Shown: positions 1-9,844 of the stretch, in pieces
How positions within the stretch are numbered: position 1 is the stretch's first letter
Layout: every line of letters begins with the position of its first letter
Source of the DNA: Daucus carota subsp. sativus
Lineage: Eukaryota; Streptophyta; Magnoliopsida; Apiales; Apiaceae
Assembly: GCF_001625215.2 (NCBI RefSeq)
Contig: NC_030381.2
Span: forward strand, 37,942,689 to 38,006,688
DNA: 64,000 nt
Direction of reading: 5' to 3'
Notes under the pieces: model-generated
Told to the model about the DNA's origin: nothing
Seen by the model: only the letters and a program-made list of their open reading frames with translations
Databases searched by the model: none
Translations under genes and position numbers: made by a program

Positions 1-875
1 CACATGGACATAGACAACTAGACATGGTTGGTGTTTGAAAGCAGTGTCTGTGAGTGAAGCCTCCATCACAGCCGCTGTCGGTGCTTATTACTGATTCACA
101 GCCGTGGACCCCGCTCCAGCTGTACACGCGCATCTGGCTCACTCACACGTGTCTCTTTATATTAGTATTATAACACATTTTGATCTCAAGATCATACTCC
201 ATGGCTCCCAACTCCTGGGCAGGGCTTTTTGAAAACGGGAAACTGCGAACGATCCGGGTTCGACCCAGAAAAATCTCGGTTTGATTTATTAATGAGTTAA
301 ATTTGAACATAATATTAAAAATCCAATTGTTGATAAAGTAAAGAGGATCACGATATGATTCGACTCGATAAATGATCAACACAATCATGTTCAACTTGAT
401 AGTTAGTGAATAAATTTGTTAATATGTTCGATAAACTTGTGAACTCGATCATGAACAAGTTCGTGAATCAGTAAGTTCGTAAATTAGTTCGATTAATAGA
501 CTCATAAACATGCTCATTTTGTTAATTTGTTAATAGTTTATGTCAATTTGAAGAATAAGTGAGTTTTTTATCAAGCAATAATATATTATTAAGCTTGTAT
601 ATATGTCTATATTTTACATTTCAGTTAATTATTAAAATATAATAAGCACCACTATTAGCTGGAGTACATTAAATAGAAATATATTATATATTATATCAAA
701 TATTCATAATATTTAAATTTATTCATATTGTTAAAACATAAAATATTTTTATTTGTAATATTTTAAAGTTTAGTCTTTAGTTTTTGATTTTATATTTTAT
801 ATTTTCAGTATTACGAGTGCTAGCAGGTGCTCCGTGAGCTTAATTCACGACTATTATATAATATTTTAATATGGT

Positions 876-1117
876 GGGCGTTTGGGTAAGATTAAAATAA
901 GTGCTTTTTGCTTAAAGTAAAGAAGTGGAGAAAAAGTTAGAAGTAAATTACGACTTATAAGTGGTTAAAGTGTTTGGCAAATAAGCAGAAATTCTGAAAC
1001 AAAAGCTAGCCTTTCTAATTTTTTATAAGTGTTTCTTGACTTTTTACACAAACGGTACGAAAGTGCTTCTAATTTATAATCATGAAGCCGGACTTTTAAG
1101 CCCTCCCCAAACACCCC
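876..1117. mobile_element. Tourist-like MITE (probable)
   Basis: The left end reads GGGCGTTTGGG and the right end, read on the other strand, GGGGTGTTTGGGG. This is the G-rich 'TGTTTGG' terminus usual for PIF/Harbinger-derived MITEs. Internal arms are AAGTGCTTTTTGC-like on the left and match loosely on the right. I could not find a clean 3-bp target duplication, so the ends are approximate. Confidence 0.4.
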
Positions 1118-2288
1118 AATGATTTTGATGGCACCACATTCCAGCGTGGTGATTAGATAGAGGCGATTATGAGATATGCCCCCGCCTTACGTGCTCAGAA
1201 AAATGTAAACCCCAATGGTCATAGACAATTAGACAGCAATATAGTGGGATGATTAGACTGCCATATTAGGAGGTTCTAATTTGTCCAAATTACAATAGAA
1301 AAAATACAGGTAATGGTGGCGTTTGTATGGGCTTAAATATATAGTATTCAGAGGAACTCACAAATAATTTATTTTTGACAAACAAATTAAAATCAAGAAA
1401 ATTGAGATATCGCCTGGGTTAACTTTAAAAATTGTTTAGTATTTATAAGCGAGAATTTATTTATAGTTGAAATGTAGTTTTTATTTTATGTTTTTGAATA
1501 ATATTTTTGAGTATTTATAAATTACCAGGTATAAAAATTATTAATAGAATAATAAATATTATTAATTACCTTTTAAAGTGGTACTTTACATTTTGTTAAA
1601 CTAAATTTTAAAAATAAATATAAATCATAAAAAAATAAAATTTTCGATTTCACAGATTATGACTTATAAGTTTTTTTTTTTACAGAAATAGTACGAATGA
1701 GTTGTTTTGGAATTATAAGCCCAAAAGTCTGGCCCTCGTAATGATAATTGTTTTACTGATTTATTCTTTTTTTATTGAAACTTTTACTGATTCATTCTTA
1801 TTTTTAAACTATTTTTTACAAAAATATAAAAGACCATTTTACTATAATATTTATTGCCATATTAATAATTTTATACATCATAAATTATGAATATTAAAAT
1901 GTAAATTAAAAAGAAAATCTCACTTACAAGTTACAAAAAAATTTCAATTTATAAAAAATAAACACCTCTCGTAGGTTAAATAAAACTATGTCCGGTACAC
2001 AGAACTATATGTGCGGAGAAGGAAGGTGCGGAGTGTTGTTCTGGTACACCTAATTGGATACCGTACCGGCGTGCCAAACACGACACACCGTTATCATCTA
2101 TATTTGACTCTTCTTATTTACATTATCACGTACATTCTTGTCCCGAAGTCCCCTAAATTTTTTATATGAGGCGCATATTCTAATACTTTAGCAAAATATT
2201 ATTTGATAATTTAATTTAATCGTTTTCTTTTATATAAATTTTTATTAAATTTTTTTTTTGAAAATAAGTTATAAACCTATGTTTTGTA

Positions 2289-2559
2289 CTCCTGTCCCAT
2301 CAGCTAGTTTACGTTCACTGTTTGCACGATTTTGAGACTCTTATAAAGTATAATCTAATAATATTTTTTAAATTTATATTTTCTTTGAATAAAAATTTAA
2401 ACGTCAAACTTTTATTGAAGGAATTTTTTTAAAAAAAATTTATGAAATTATACTTTATAAAGTCTCAAAAATGCGTGCTGAACCTGCTGGACACGTATCT
2501 TAAAATGCATGTCGGTCAATAAAAAAAGTTGCAGGTAAATGAAAGGGACCGAAAGAATT
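2289..2559. mobile_element. Decayed Stowaway-like MITE
   Basis: The left end is CTCCTGTCCC after a TA, and the right end has GGGACCGAAAGAA before a TA. Internal arms are inverted: GAGACTCTTATAAAGTATAAT near 2334 pairs with ATTATACTTTATAAAGTCTC near 2448. The termini have drifted from the usual CTCCCTCCGTCCC, so this is an old copy. Confidence 0.45.
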
Positions 2560-3597
2560 TATCTTAATTTATAATAGTAGATATAAAAAATTAGAAAGAA
2601 TCGAACACAAAATTAGACGGTTCGGAATTGCTCAACTCCGGCTTTGAACGGAAATCATATGCCGACTAACGTAATTTACCAGATCGTGTAATATCGGCCC
2701 AGTAATGAATCCATATTAAACATATTCAGGCCCAACGCTTCTTGGTATAGTTGACACTTGACAGCAAATAACTTGGTAGCATGATGCACTTGTTAGTTTT
2801 CAGAAAACCAATTCGGGTCCTAAAGAGAAGATAATTTTGTTTGCACACGCTCTGATTTTAAATCGCTTATCCGTAGACAAACAAATAGGAGTATATATTC
2901 AAAAAGTTGACTATGGATTGTTATACTTTTATTTATGTGAGTGATAAAAATAATCTATGTGTCAATTTAGCGGTTCCATTCGTAAATACTTTGTAGTTTT
3001 ATCCCTAGATACTTTTTGTGATTAAATATATTTAAATATATTTTTATATAAGTAGATGTATATATTTAATAAATTTATAGATATATATATATATATATAT
3101 TTCCATAAATTTGAGAGAACGAGAATTGAATGCTTGATTTGAGAAATAAAATAAAATTTTATTATTAAACTATTCAATTAAATATATATATATAACTTAA
3201 AAGGAAAGCTGAATTTTTGTTTTTCTCTTTGAAGATATGTAAGACACACATATAATATACCATCAAATCAAAGATTTTTTTTATTAATTTCACTTTTTTT
3301 ATTAATATGATTTTTATCATCCTATAATTTTTATTTGGCTGAAAATATATTATTTATAATTTATTATTATGGACCATTATCATCTAAACTTAGCTCTAGA
3401 AAAAATATTAAATTAATTTAGGCCTAAAAAACAAAATAGGCAAATAACAAGTACAATATTCAACAATTGTTTTAATCCTTTCTTCAAAAAAATAATAATA
3501 TTTTAATCCATCTCCCCAAGGCCCAAAGCTTTTTTTTAAAACCAAAACGCTCCTCCGCCACCACAACTACAAGAAACATCAGTCTAGGGTTTACAGA

Positions 3598-5367
3598 CAC
3601 ACTCTCTCTCCCTCTCTCTCTCATCTCAACTCTCTCTCATTGTAAGTAACACTCATTCATAACCCTTTTCATCTTTGTATCTATTTTGTATCTATTTCGT
3701 ATCTATGTTTTTTAATCTCTTTTGCATAGATCTGTTCTTTATTGCTCTAAATTTTGATTAAAGGTGAGATCTTTATGCACATTTATGCTTTGATTACAAC
3801 ATTTTATGCTGTTTCTATGTCTATTCCTTTTCTGCTGAATTTGTAGATTCTGAAATTTATGTTTTATATGGATTTGTGTTTGAAATGTTGGATATGGTGT
3901 GTTGTTCTGTTGATGTAATGTCGAGTTTTTCGTAATTTAATTTATCGGTAATCGGTTGAAATGTAAGGCAAGATGTTAAAATTCATGTCTAATTAGCTTT
4001 TGATTTTAAATTACTCATAAAGGCTTTTTATTGAAGAACCTTGCTTAAGAATACTCTATAAAGTAGTGACTTTGACACATTAAGCCCTTTTATCATCCCA
4101 GCTTATTAGATATAGTGTGTCTTTAGCCTTGATAAGTTTTGTTTGTTTTTTTACTCAAAATTATGTATTTCCTTGTTGTTAATCAGTTGGTTTGGTGTGT
4201 TCTTGACTTGTAGCAATTTTTGTAGCTGTATTTTTTGGGTGATGGCCTTTCTTGGAACAATTTGGAATAAAATGGTTTAAAACAGCAGAATTCAGACAAG
4301 GTCCCCTTTGTGGCACTCAAAAAACACAACTTTAACTTGGGTTCCTAAAAAACGCATCTTTATTTTGCAGTTTTGCTAATAAAAATGTTTCTTCAGGCAC
4401 GATTTGATTTGCGTTTTGAAAGAAAATTTTGAAAGACAGAACATCACTCTAATGAGGTGGCAGATGTTAAAAATAAAAATAAAAATAAGATATTATTTTC
4501 CATTTGCTTGTGCCACAAAGGGTCATATTTTTGGGCATTTTAACTCTGAATTGTGTCAGAATGGCCCATTTTACAGCTGTATCTATATTATATGGAGGCT
4601 ATGAAACAGTAAATGTTTTTAGGAACTTCTCGACCCAGACATTTTCAGAGTTTTCCCATGGTTTGTATGTGTATTTGTAATTCATGAATATGCCAGGACA
4701 AGCACACATCTATCTGCTTATGTTGTCATGACTACACTGAAAGGATCCACCCATAGCAGTGGTTTTGTATGAAATGGGTGGCATTTAAAGTACATTTAAA
4801 TAATTAGATATTTTTTTAATTCTTATATTAAATTTTTACTTATATATAATATATACAGGTATTAAGTATAGATCGGACATAGATATGCCTGTGTTATCGT
4901 AATATTTAGGAAGATTTTTGCCACTTTTAAAGTCATATCTGTGCCGAGGCATTATTGGTTGGAAGCATCTGCACTATTTTTTTTATTGACTTGTGCTTGT
5001 AGGGCTGTGTTTTTCTTTTCTCGTGCCTTTAGAGAATCTTGCTAAAGTTTAAATATATTGGTGCAGTGGTGCATTATTTTAATTTATTATTTATTATTAT
5101 TTTTTGATTTTGATGGTCTGCTCTTTTGTATTTTGTTCATGCCTAGTCTGCTAACTGCTGATTGTAGTTGTGATTAGTATTTGTCACTCGTCAACATGGT
5201 AAAAAGAACATATCTGAAGCCAGCAACACTTCTGATAGAAATCTTGGAATTGTTGTTCCAGGGGTTGCTTGCTAGCTTGTCTTTCTAATTGAAAATTGTA
5301 GAAAGGATGATTTTTTGTTGGAGTTTTTTTTATAATCTCCTGCTCTGGTTCTCTTAATCGTTTTCAG
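3598..5367 (+). other. RanGAP leader: CT-rich 5' UTR and 1.7-kb leader intron
   Basis: A CT microsatellite leader (about 3600-3640) ends at a good donor, T|GTAAGTAAC, at 3642. The intron runs to TTTTCAG at 5367, and the next exon opens with GTT followed directly by the RanGAP start codon at 5371. The intron is T-rich and carries no convincing gene; the open frame at 4404-4604 is intronic noise. Pyrimidine-rich leaders and long first introns of this kind are common in highly expressed plant genes. An expression-enhancing role is inference only. Confidence 0.75.
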
Positions 5368-5370
5368 GTT

Positions 5371-6987
5371 ATGGATACTGCAGTTCGTAATCGCACAATT
5401 TCTATCAAATTGTGGCCCCCAAGCCAAAGTACAAGGCTAATGCTTGTAGAGCGAATGACCAAGAATCTTACTACTCCCTCCATCTTATCTAGGAAGTATG
5501 GTCTTCTTGATATAGCAGAAGCCGCAGAAGATGCTAAGAAAATAGAAACCGTGGCGTATGAAGCTGCAAACCAGCATTTTGAGAAGGAGCCAGATGGCGA
5601 TGGGAGCTCGGCAGTGCAACTTTATGCTAAAGAATCCAGCAAGCTTATGCTAGAAGTAATCAAAAGAGGTCCTCAGCCAAAAGAGAACGGTAAAGCAATT
5701 GAATCTGAGGAAGTTGCAGTATCTCACAATACCTTTTTTGATATATCTGGAGGTCGTCGAGCCTTTATTGAACATGAGGAGGCTACTGAACTTTTAAAGC
5801 CATTAGGGGAGCCTGGAAGTAAATTCACAAAGATATGTTTCAGCAATAGAAGTTTCGGCTTAGATGCTGCTCGTGTTGCTGAAGAATTTCTATCATCTCT
5901 TAAGGATCAATTGAAAGAAGTCGATCTTTCAGATTTTGTTGCAGGAAGGCCGGAGACAGAAGCTCTAGAAGTGATGACCATATTTTCATCTGTTTTGGAT
6001 GGTTGTGATCTGAGGTTTTTAAATCTTTCTGATAATGCCTTGGGCGAAAAGGGTGTAAGGGCATTTGGGAGCCTGTTGAAGTCACAGCGCAATTTGGAGG
6101 AACTTTATCTGATGAATGATGGTATCTCTGAGGAAGCTGCACAAGCAGTGCGTGAATTGATCCCTTCAACCGAAAAGCTGAGGGTCCTCCAGTTTCATAA
6201 TAACATGACAGGTGATGAAGGTGCAATTGCGATCTCACAACTAGTGAAAAATTCCCCATTGTTGGAAGATTTTAGGTGTTCTTCCACTAGGGTGGGATCT
6301 GAAGGGGGAGTTGCTTTAGCTGAAGCACTCGAGATATGCACCCATTTAAAAAAGCTAGATTTGCGTGACAATATGTTTGGCGTTGAAGCTGGACTTGCCT
6401 TGAGCAAAACCCTACCTGGATTTGGCAATCTTATTGAAGTTTACCTGAGTTACCTTAATTTAGAGGATGAGGGAGTTATTGCTCTTGCGGAAGCTCTCAA
6501 AAAGTCTGCCAATTCACTTCAAGTTCTGGAGATGGCTGGAAATGACATCACTGTCAAAGCGGCTCCTGCTTTGGCAAGCTTAATAGCTGGAGGGGACTCG
6601 ATAACTAAATTAAACTTGTCAGAGAATGAACTGAAGGATGACGGAGCTATATTAATAGCCCAGGCTCTGGAGCAAGGGCATTCTCAACTAAAGGAAGTTG
6701 ATTTGAGCACAAATGCTATCAGAAGGGTTGGTGCTAGGGCCTTGGCTCAGACTGTTGTAGCCAAACCTGAGTTCCAGTTGCTGAACATTGACGGGAATTT
6801 CATTTCTGATGAAGGTGTTGATGAGGTCAAGGTTGTATTTAAAAGTTCCCCAGCTAAATTGGGTCCATTGGATGACAATGACCCTGAAGGAGAAGACAAC
6901 AATGAGGAGGATGAAGATGCTGCCAGCGATGAAGATGACGAACTGGGATCCAAACTCCAGGGTCTCGAAATCAAGCACGATGATTAG
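5371..6987 (+). CDS. RANGAP1: RanGAP1-like Ran GTPase-activating protein (538 aa)
   Basis: It stimulates GTP hydrolysis by Ran, which keeps Ran-GDP high in the cytoplasm for nuclear transport. In plants it also marks the nuclear envelope and the division plane. The protein opens with a plant-specific WPP domain: the W-P-P motif is at residues 15-17, and the domain runs to about residue 105. Leucine-rich repeats with the RanGAP pattern LxxLxLSxNxLGxxG follow from about 150 to 480. The tail (about 500-530) is strongly acidic, with runs of D/E such as EGEDNNEEDEDAASDEDDE. The coding region is a single exon, with its intron in the leader. The start is the first ATG after the leader acceptor, and it places the WPP domain at the expected distance. 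The length is close to the Arabidopsis protein (about 535 aa). No disabling change is visible. Confidence 0.96.
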   Translation: MDTAVRNRTISIKLWPPSQSTRLMLVERMTKNLTTPSILSRKYGLLDIAEAAEDAKKIETVAYEAANQHFEKEPDGDGSSAVQLYAKESSKLMLEVIKRGPQPKENGKAIESEEVAVSHNTFFDISGGRRAFIEHEEATELLKPLGEPGSKFTKICFSNRSFGLDAARVAEEFLSSLKDQLKEVDLSDFVAGRPETEALEVMTIFSSVLDGCDLRFLNLSDNALGEKGVRAFGSLLKSQRNLEELYLMNDGISEEAAQAVRELIPSTEKLRVLQFHNNMTGDEGAIAISQLVKNSPLLEDFRCSSTRVGSEGGVALAEALEICTHLKKLDLRDNMFGVEAGLALSKTLPGFGNLIEVYLSYLNLEDEGVIALAEALKKSANSLQVLEMAGNDITVKAAPALASLIAGGDSITKLNLSENELKDDGAILIAQALEQGHSQLKEVDLSTNAIRRVGARALAQTVVAKPEFQLLNIDGNFISDEGVDEVKVVFKSSPAKLGPLDDNDPEGEDNNEEDEDAASDEDDELGSKLQGLEIKHDD

Positions 6988-7403
6988 TTACAACATGGTA
7001 GCCATCTTGGCATATCATTATTCCTGGTTTTTTCTTAACGGACTAATGTAAGCAAAAAGTTGTGAAGCTGCTGTTGTATTATTCTCATATTGAAGTAGAC
7101 TAGGAGGAACCATATCTTTTTATTTATTGAACTCTAAAAGACCTGGTACCTTCTTTAATGTGATGTATGCTTAAGTAGAGCTGATGACTATTTGGTTCTT
7201 TATATCTGGTTTATTGTGCCATGTTCTTAGCTATATTGTTAACAAATAGCTAGTTCAAATATTTTGGTCATTTATTTTTAAACGGGTATTTTTCAGGTGT
7301 GAAAATTTTAGTATTATTGCATATGCATATAAAAGATGGTTTTTTAAATATATAATTCTCTTGGAGAAATAGATGACCGCCTATTATATATATTCGGTCA
7401 ATC

Positions 7404-7668
7404 GGTCATGATTGTTGGGGACTTTTTAAATGACATTATTTTTCGTCTGCTAGATGAACATCCAACAGTTAGGATTATAACATTTCTTACTGGGTCATGA
7501 TTGTTCGGGACTTGTTAAATGACATTATTTTTCGTCTGCTAGATGAACATCCAACAGTTAGGATTATAACATTTCTTACTGGGTCATGATTGTTGGGGAC
7601 TTTTTAAATGACATTATTTTTCGTCTGCTAGATGAACATCCAACAGTTAGGATTATAACATTTCTTCC
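7404..7668. repeat. 89-bp tandem repeat, three copies
   Basis: Copies begin at GGTCATGATTGTT in positions 7404, 7493 and 7582, an exact 89-bp spacing. Each continues through GACTTNTTAAATGACATTATT and ends with a TTAGGATTATAACATTTCTT segment. Copies are nearly identical (for example TTGGGGAC versus TTCGGGAC), so the amplification is recent. The array lies about 190 bp before the start codon of the coiled-coil gene at 7860, in its likely promoter. Confidence 0.9.
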
Positions 7669-7859
7669 GACGTCCAGTACTATTTTTTAACATATTTTTT
7701 AACAGTTTGATGGGTAAAATATCAGGACCCCACGTATATTTGAGGCAGTTAAACTTGAGCAATGACACTCTGAACTCCAGTACTTCAAAATCTAGCCGTT
7801 GCATTGTCTTATTCATTATCTATCTTTAAACTCTGCCCACCAAGCTTTCTTCAACAATA

Positions 7860-9406
7860 ATGGCAGCTTCAGATTCAGTGGATCTAGCATCTCCAGCTGC
7901 GCTGCATCAGGTAATTCTACAATTTTACAGGTAGTTCCTCCGTCGAATGCAAATACACAGACGTGTCTATTTACTGGCCTCTAATTGCAGGAAAAATCAA
8001 CAAGAATCACAGAACCATCATCTCCTATCTCCAGCCTGACCTCTGATAAGCGTTTGTGGAGCTCTCTACGTAGCCGTGTTGACACAATTCTTGAGAATCA
8101 CAGCCCTGTTGATCGACCTCTTCTTACTCAATCGGTAGAAATTTTATCTTTATTGCAATTACTAAAGATTTTGGATCGCAGTACTTAAATGAGGGAATGG
8201 GGCATTTCTAATTTTGTTTTAGAATGGCGAAAAATCTGAAAGACTGGACCGAGCAAAGCTGATGAAAGAGGACGCGTTGCTGTTGCTCAGAGGCTTCGAC
8301 TCTGTTTCTAGTTCTTTGTCTCAGTTGTCTGCCAATCTCACATATGCTCTTCAGGTTTGTAATACTTTCTGTTGTATATTTTCTCAATCTGATCCTCAAT
8401 GAGCTTGGAAAGGCATCTTATGAAGAGTAATTAACGACGTATGATGACACACACACACACGCACAAATCTGAATGGAAATTATATAACTTCAATACCTTC
8501 CTAGAATAAGTCCAACAATCCTGCCCCAGAATCTAACCAGTAAAAGTTCTGTCTGGATTTACAAACAACAGCCTTATATTCAACTTTCTTTCTCGTTGTA
8601 TTTTTTAGGGAGCAAGGGATCTTAGTAGACCGCCTACATTATTTGAACTAGTTCATAGCACCCTGGAGAACACAGATTCTAAAGAGGAACAATCAAGCGA
8701 TGACCAAGAAGAAGAGAAAGAGATTAAAGGAAGTAGTAGAGGATTAAAAAGAAAAATGGATTCGCAAGAAGGTGCTGAGAACGAAGGAGAGGATAATACA
8801 GTCATAGACGATGAGCAAAGTCTTGAAGAATCGGGGAAGCTCAAGAAATGCAAGAATGTAAGTTCTATATGTTGCTCCGTCTTCTTATAAAGTTTGATGC
8901 CGATGTAATATATATGTCGTGTTACTTATTGTTCATTGTGTTTTTGAAGATTGCAAATTCCATGGCTGATAAAGCTGCCTCTCTGGCAAGAGAGCTAAGA
9001 TCAGTGAAATCCGATCTGTGTTTCATGCAACAACGGTGTGCTCTTCTAGAGGCGGAAAATGGAAGATTCAGGGATGGATATACAGAAGGAATTCGGCCTG
9101 AGGAAGATGATCTGGTGAGTTTTAATCACTTAATTATGTCCCTGTGCTAATTACTTGACCGTGTTGTAACTGTGATTGAACTTGTTTGAGCAGATGAGGC
9201 TACAGATGGAGGCACTTCTCGCTGAGAAATCCAGATTGGCAACTGAAAACGCAAACTTAACTAGGGAGAACGAATGCCTTAATCAGCTCGTCGAGTACCA
9301 CCAGCTCACCTCCCAGAGCCTCTCAGAATCTTGTGAACATGACAAATCAAGGGGTTTGTGTTTAGACTTTTCATCTCCCCCTACCAGCCATTCTGGAGGG
9401 AAGTGA
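7860..9406 (+). CDS. Unrecognised coiled-coil protein, six exons (317 aa)
   Basis: I do not recognise the family. Exons 7860-7910, 7991-8134, 8223-8354, 8609-8857, 8950-9114 and 9194-9406 are all in phase 0 at every junction and give 317 residues. The N-terminus is MAASDSVDLASPAALHQ. A segment with SDKRLWSSLRSRVD follows, then a helical region ending in LSQLSANLTYALQ. The middle (about residues 110-192) is highly acidic and charged, with a basic GLKRKM patch that could be a nuclear signal. The last 120 residues form a coiled coil (ARELRSVKSDLCFMQQRCALL; LAEKSRLATENANLTRENE). There is no enzyme motif or membrane segment. The phase-0-only introns, consistent splice sites and long heptads argue for a real gene. 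A scaffold or adaptor role is only a guess. Confidence 0.8.
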
Positions 9407-9844
9407 AGATATAGAGAGATCGCGATGAGGCAAATGTACTGGTAGATTGAATTGAAGAGTAGAGATGTTGCTATAAGGTTCCAATTGATATTTTGTTGAG
9501 CTTACAGTGTAAAATGACTTCAGAAATATTTGGATCTCCCCTTGACAAAGCTATAAATTAACTGTTGTTGGGTTTTTCTGGGGCATCATACCTAAGCACC
9601 AACATATATAATTTGTAGATTCATTTAAATTTTACCGCAGTGAATGGGTGTAGCTATTAAGATGATGAAACGAAGGACGATAAGTCTCGATAGAGGCAAA
9701 CAAGAACACATTCTACACTGGATCAGTTCACGTCTGCAATCATTACTTACATAGTTACATGACTAAATGACTTACGTAAATAGGTCTTAAATGCACAGAA
9801 TGCTGAAACTATAATCAGCCTCTAAGAAAGTTCAGCCACAGGGT
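9407..9844. other. Convergent intergenic spacer
   Basis: About 440 bp between two convergent genes, which must contain both 3' UTRs and polyadenylation regions. I see no further gene or repeat here. Confidence 0.6.

Larger units (their letters stand above)
1..3590. other. AT-rich gene-free region
   Basis: No reading frame here looks like a gene; the open frames are short and of simple composition. The region holds a Tourist-like element near 876-1117, a decayed Stowaway-like element near 2289-2559, a TA dinucleotide run near 3080-3100, and scattered A/T homopolymers. Around 360-540 there is a degenerate stretch rich in TTCGAT/GTTCGT words, resembling worn copies of the repeat families seen later in the window. 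I see no end of a neighbouring gene at the left edge. Confidence 0.6.

Noticed and set aside
5900..6978. Several open frames on the minus strand across the RanGAP coding region
   Set aside because: They are antisense shadows of the leucine-rich repeats and acidic tail; no start context or independent features.
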